DNA from: Cupriavidus gilardii
GTDB lineage: Bacteria; Pseudomonadota; Gammaproteobacteria; Burkholderiales; Burkholderiaceae
Assembly (NCBI RefSeq): GCF_013314895.1
Contig: NZ_JABTYE010000013.1
Location: 62,001-126,000 of the forward strand
Direction: 5' to 3'
DNA length: 64,000 bases
Both the position numbers and the translations under genes were made by a program. Of this stretch, positions 63,984 to 64,000 are shown piece after piece; position 1 is the stretch's first letter; every line of letters begins with the position of its first letter. Under the pieces are notes generated by a model. It worked only from the letters and a program-made list of their open reading frames with translations, did no database searches and was not told where the DNA came from.

Positions 63984-64000
63984 GTGGATCATTTCAAGCA
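63984..64000 (+). CDS. Start of a truncated CDS, probably a LysR-type regulator
   Basis: Only five codons and two bases are inside the window: GTG then DHFK. A CGGAGA ribosome site lies three bases upstream and a good promoter further up. Burkholderiaceae LysR regulators divergent from aceB often begin MDHFKQLETF; this is from memory of the family, and the fragment is too short to prove it. Confidence 0.4.

Overview
The window is a stretch of core chromosome from a high-GC betaproteobacterium. Gene content and order (rpsB-tsf-pyrH-frr-uppS-cdsA-dxr-rseP-bamA-ompH-lpxD-fabZ-lpxA-lpxB-rnhB, ppsA/ppsR, ligA-zipA-smc, dapC-dapD-dapE-prmB, lplT/alr/radA, a haloacid dehalogenase next to aceB) match Burkholderiaceae, most closely the Cupriavidus/Ralstonia group. 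The family is well supported by synteny; the genus is an inference from memory. No rRNA, tRNA, insertion sequence, prophage, plasmid or CRISPR array was seen.

Layout. 1-4.3 kb: an NfeD-like membrane protein, then PEP synthase (ppsA) divergent from its regulatory kinase/phosphorylase (ppsR). 4.4-20.9 kb: one long minus-strand run. Starting from rpsB it encodes ribosomal protein S2, EF-Ts, UMP kinase, ribosome recycling factor, undecaprenyl-PP synthase, CDP-diglyceride synthase, DXP reductoisomerase, the RseP site-2 protease, BamA, OmpH/Skp, the first lipid A enzymes (LpxD, FabZ, LpxA, LpxB), RNase HII and a SpoU methyltransferase. It joins translation, isoprenoid/undecaprenyl and phospholipid precursors, lipid A and outer-membrane assembly. 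21-26.6 kb, plus strand: map, glnD and a large-subunit pseudouridine synthase with a striking Arg-rich repeat tail. 26.6-35.7 kb, minus strand: an orphan protein, a second-type peptide deformylase, another orphan, then ligA, zipA and smc. 36-42.6 kb: an EamA exporter, then the lysine/DAP genes dapC, dapD, an unknown tail-anchored protein, a Spx/ArsC-like protein, dapE and prmB. 42.6-50.8 kb: accessory conserved genes (DUF2817, DUF2165, an unknown, an ABC-F ATPase, an ABC exporter, dsbB, a small membrane protein). 50.8-64 kb: radA, alr, lplT, DUF1853, a tight udg-rimI-tsaB run, an acyl-CoA-binding protein, an MFS exporter coupled to DUF1857, aceB and a haloacid dehalogenase. At the right edge are the first codons of a divergent gene, probably LysR-type.

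Regulation visible in the sequence: a good promoter for rpsB with a long structured leader; a strong intrinsic terminator between rpsB and tsf; intrinsic terminators after ppsA and aceB; a well-spaced promoter for ppsR; extended -10 elements for map, smc and lplT; and an 18-bp perfect palindrome abutting a -10 in the DUF2817/DUF2165 divergent gap. Several starts are best read as TTG or GTG (bamA, radA, DUF1857, smc, MFS, ABC exporter).

I did not find a convincing new system; this is mostly housekeeping DNA. The least explained items are two small orphan proteins flanking def that share a spaced motif, the repeat tail of the pseudouridine synthase, and a scatter of unrelated short tandem repeats (8, 9, 10, 11 and 13 bp units) in intergenic gaps.
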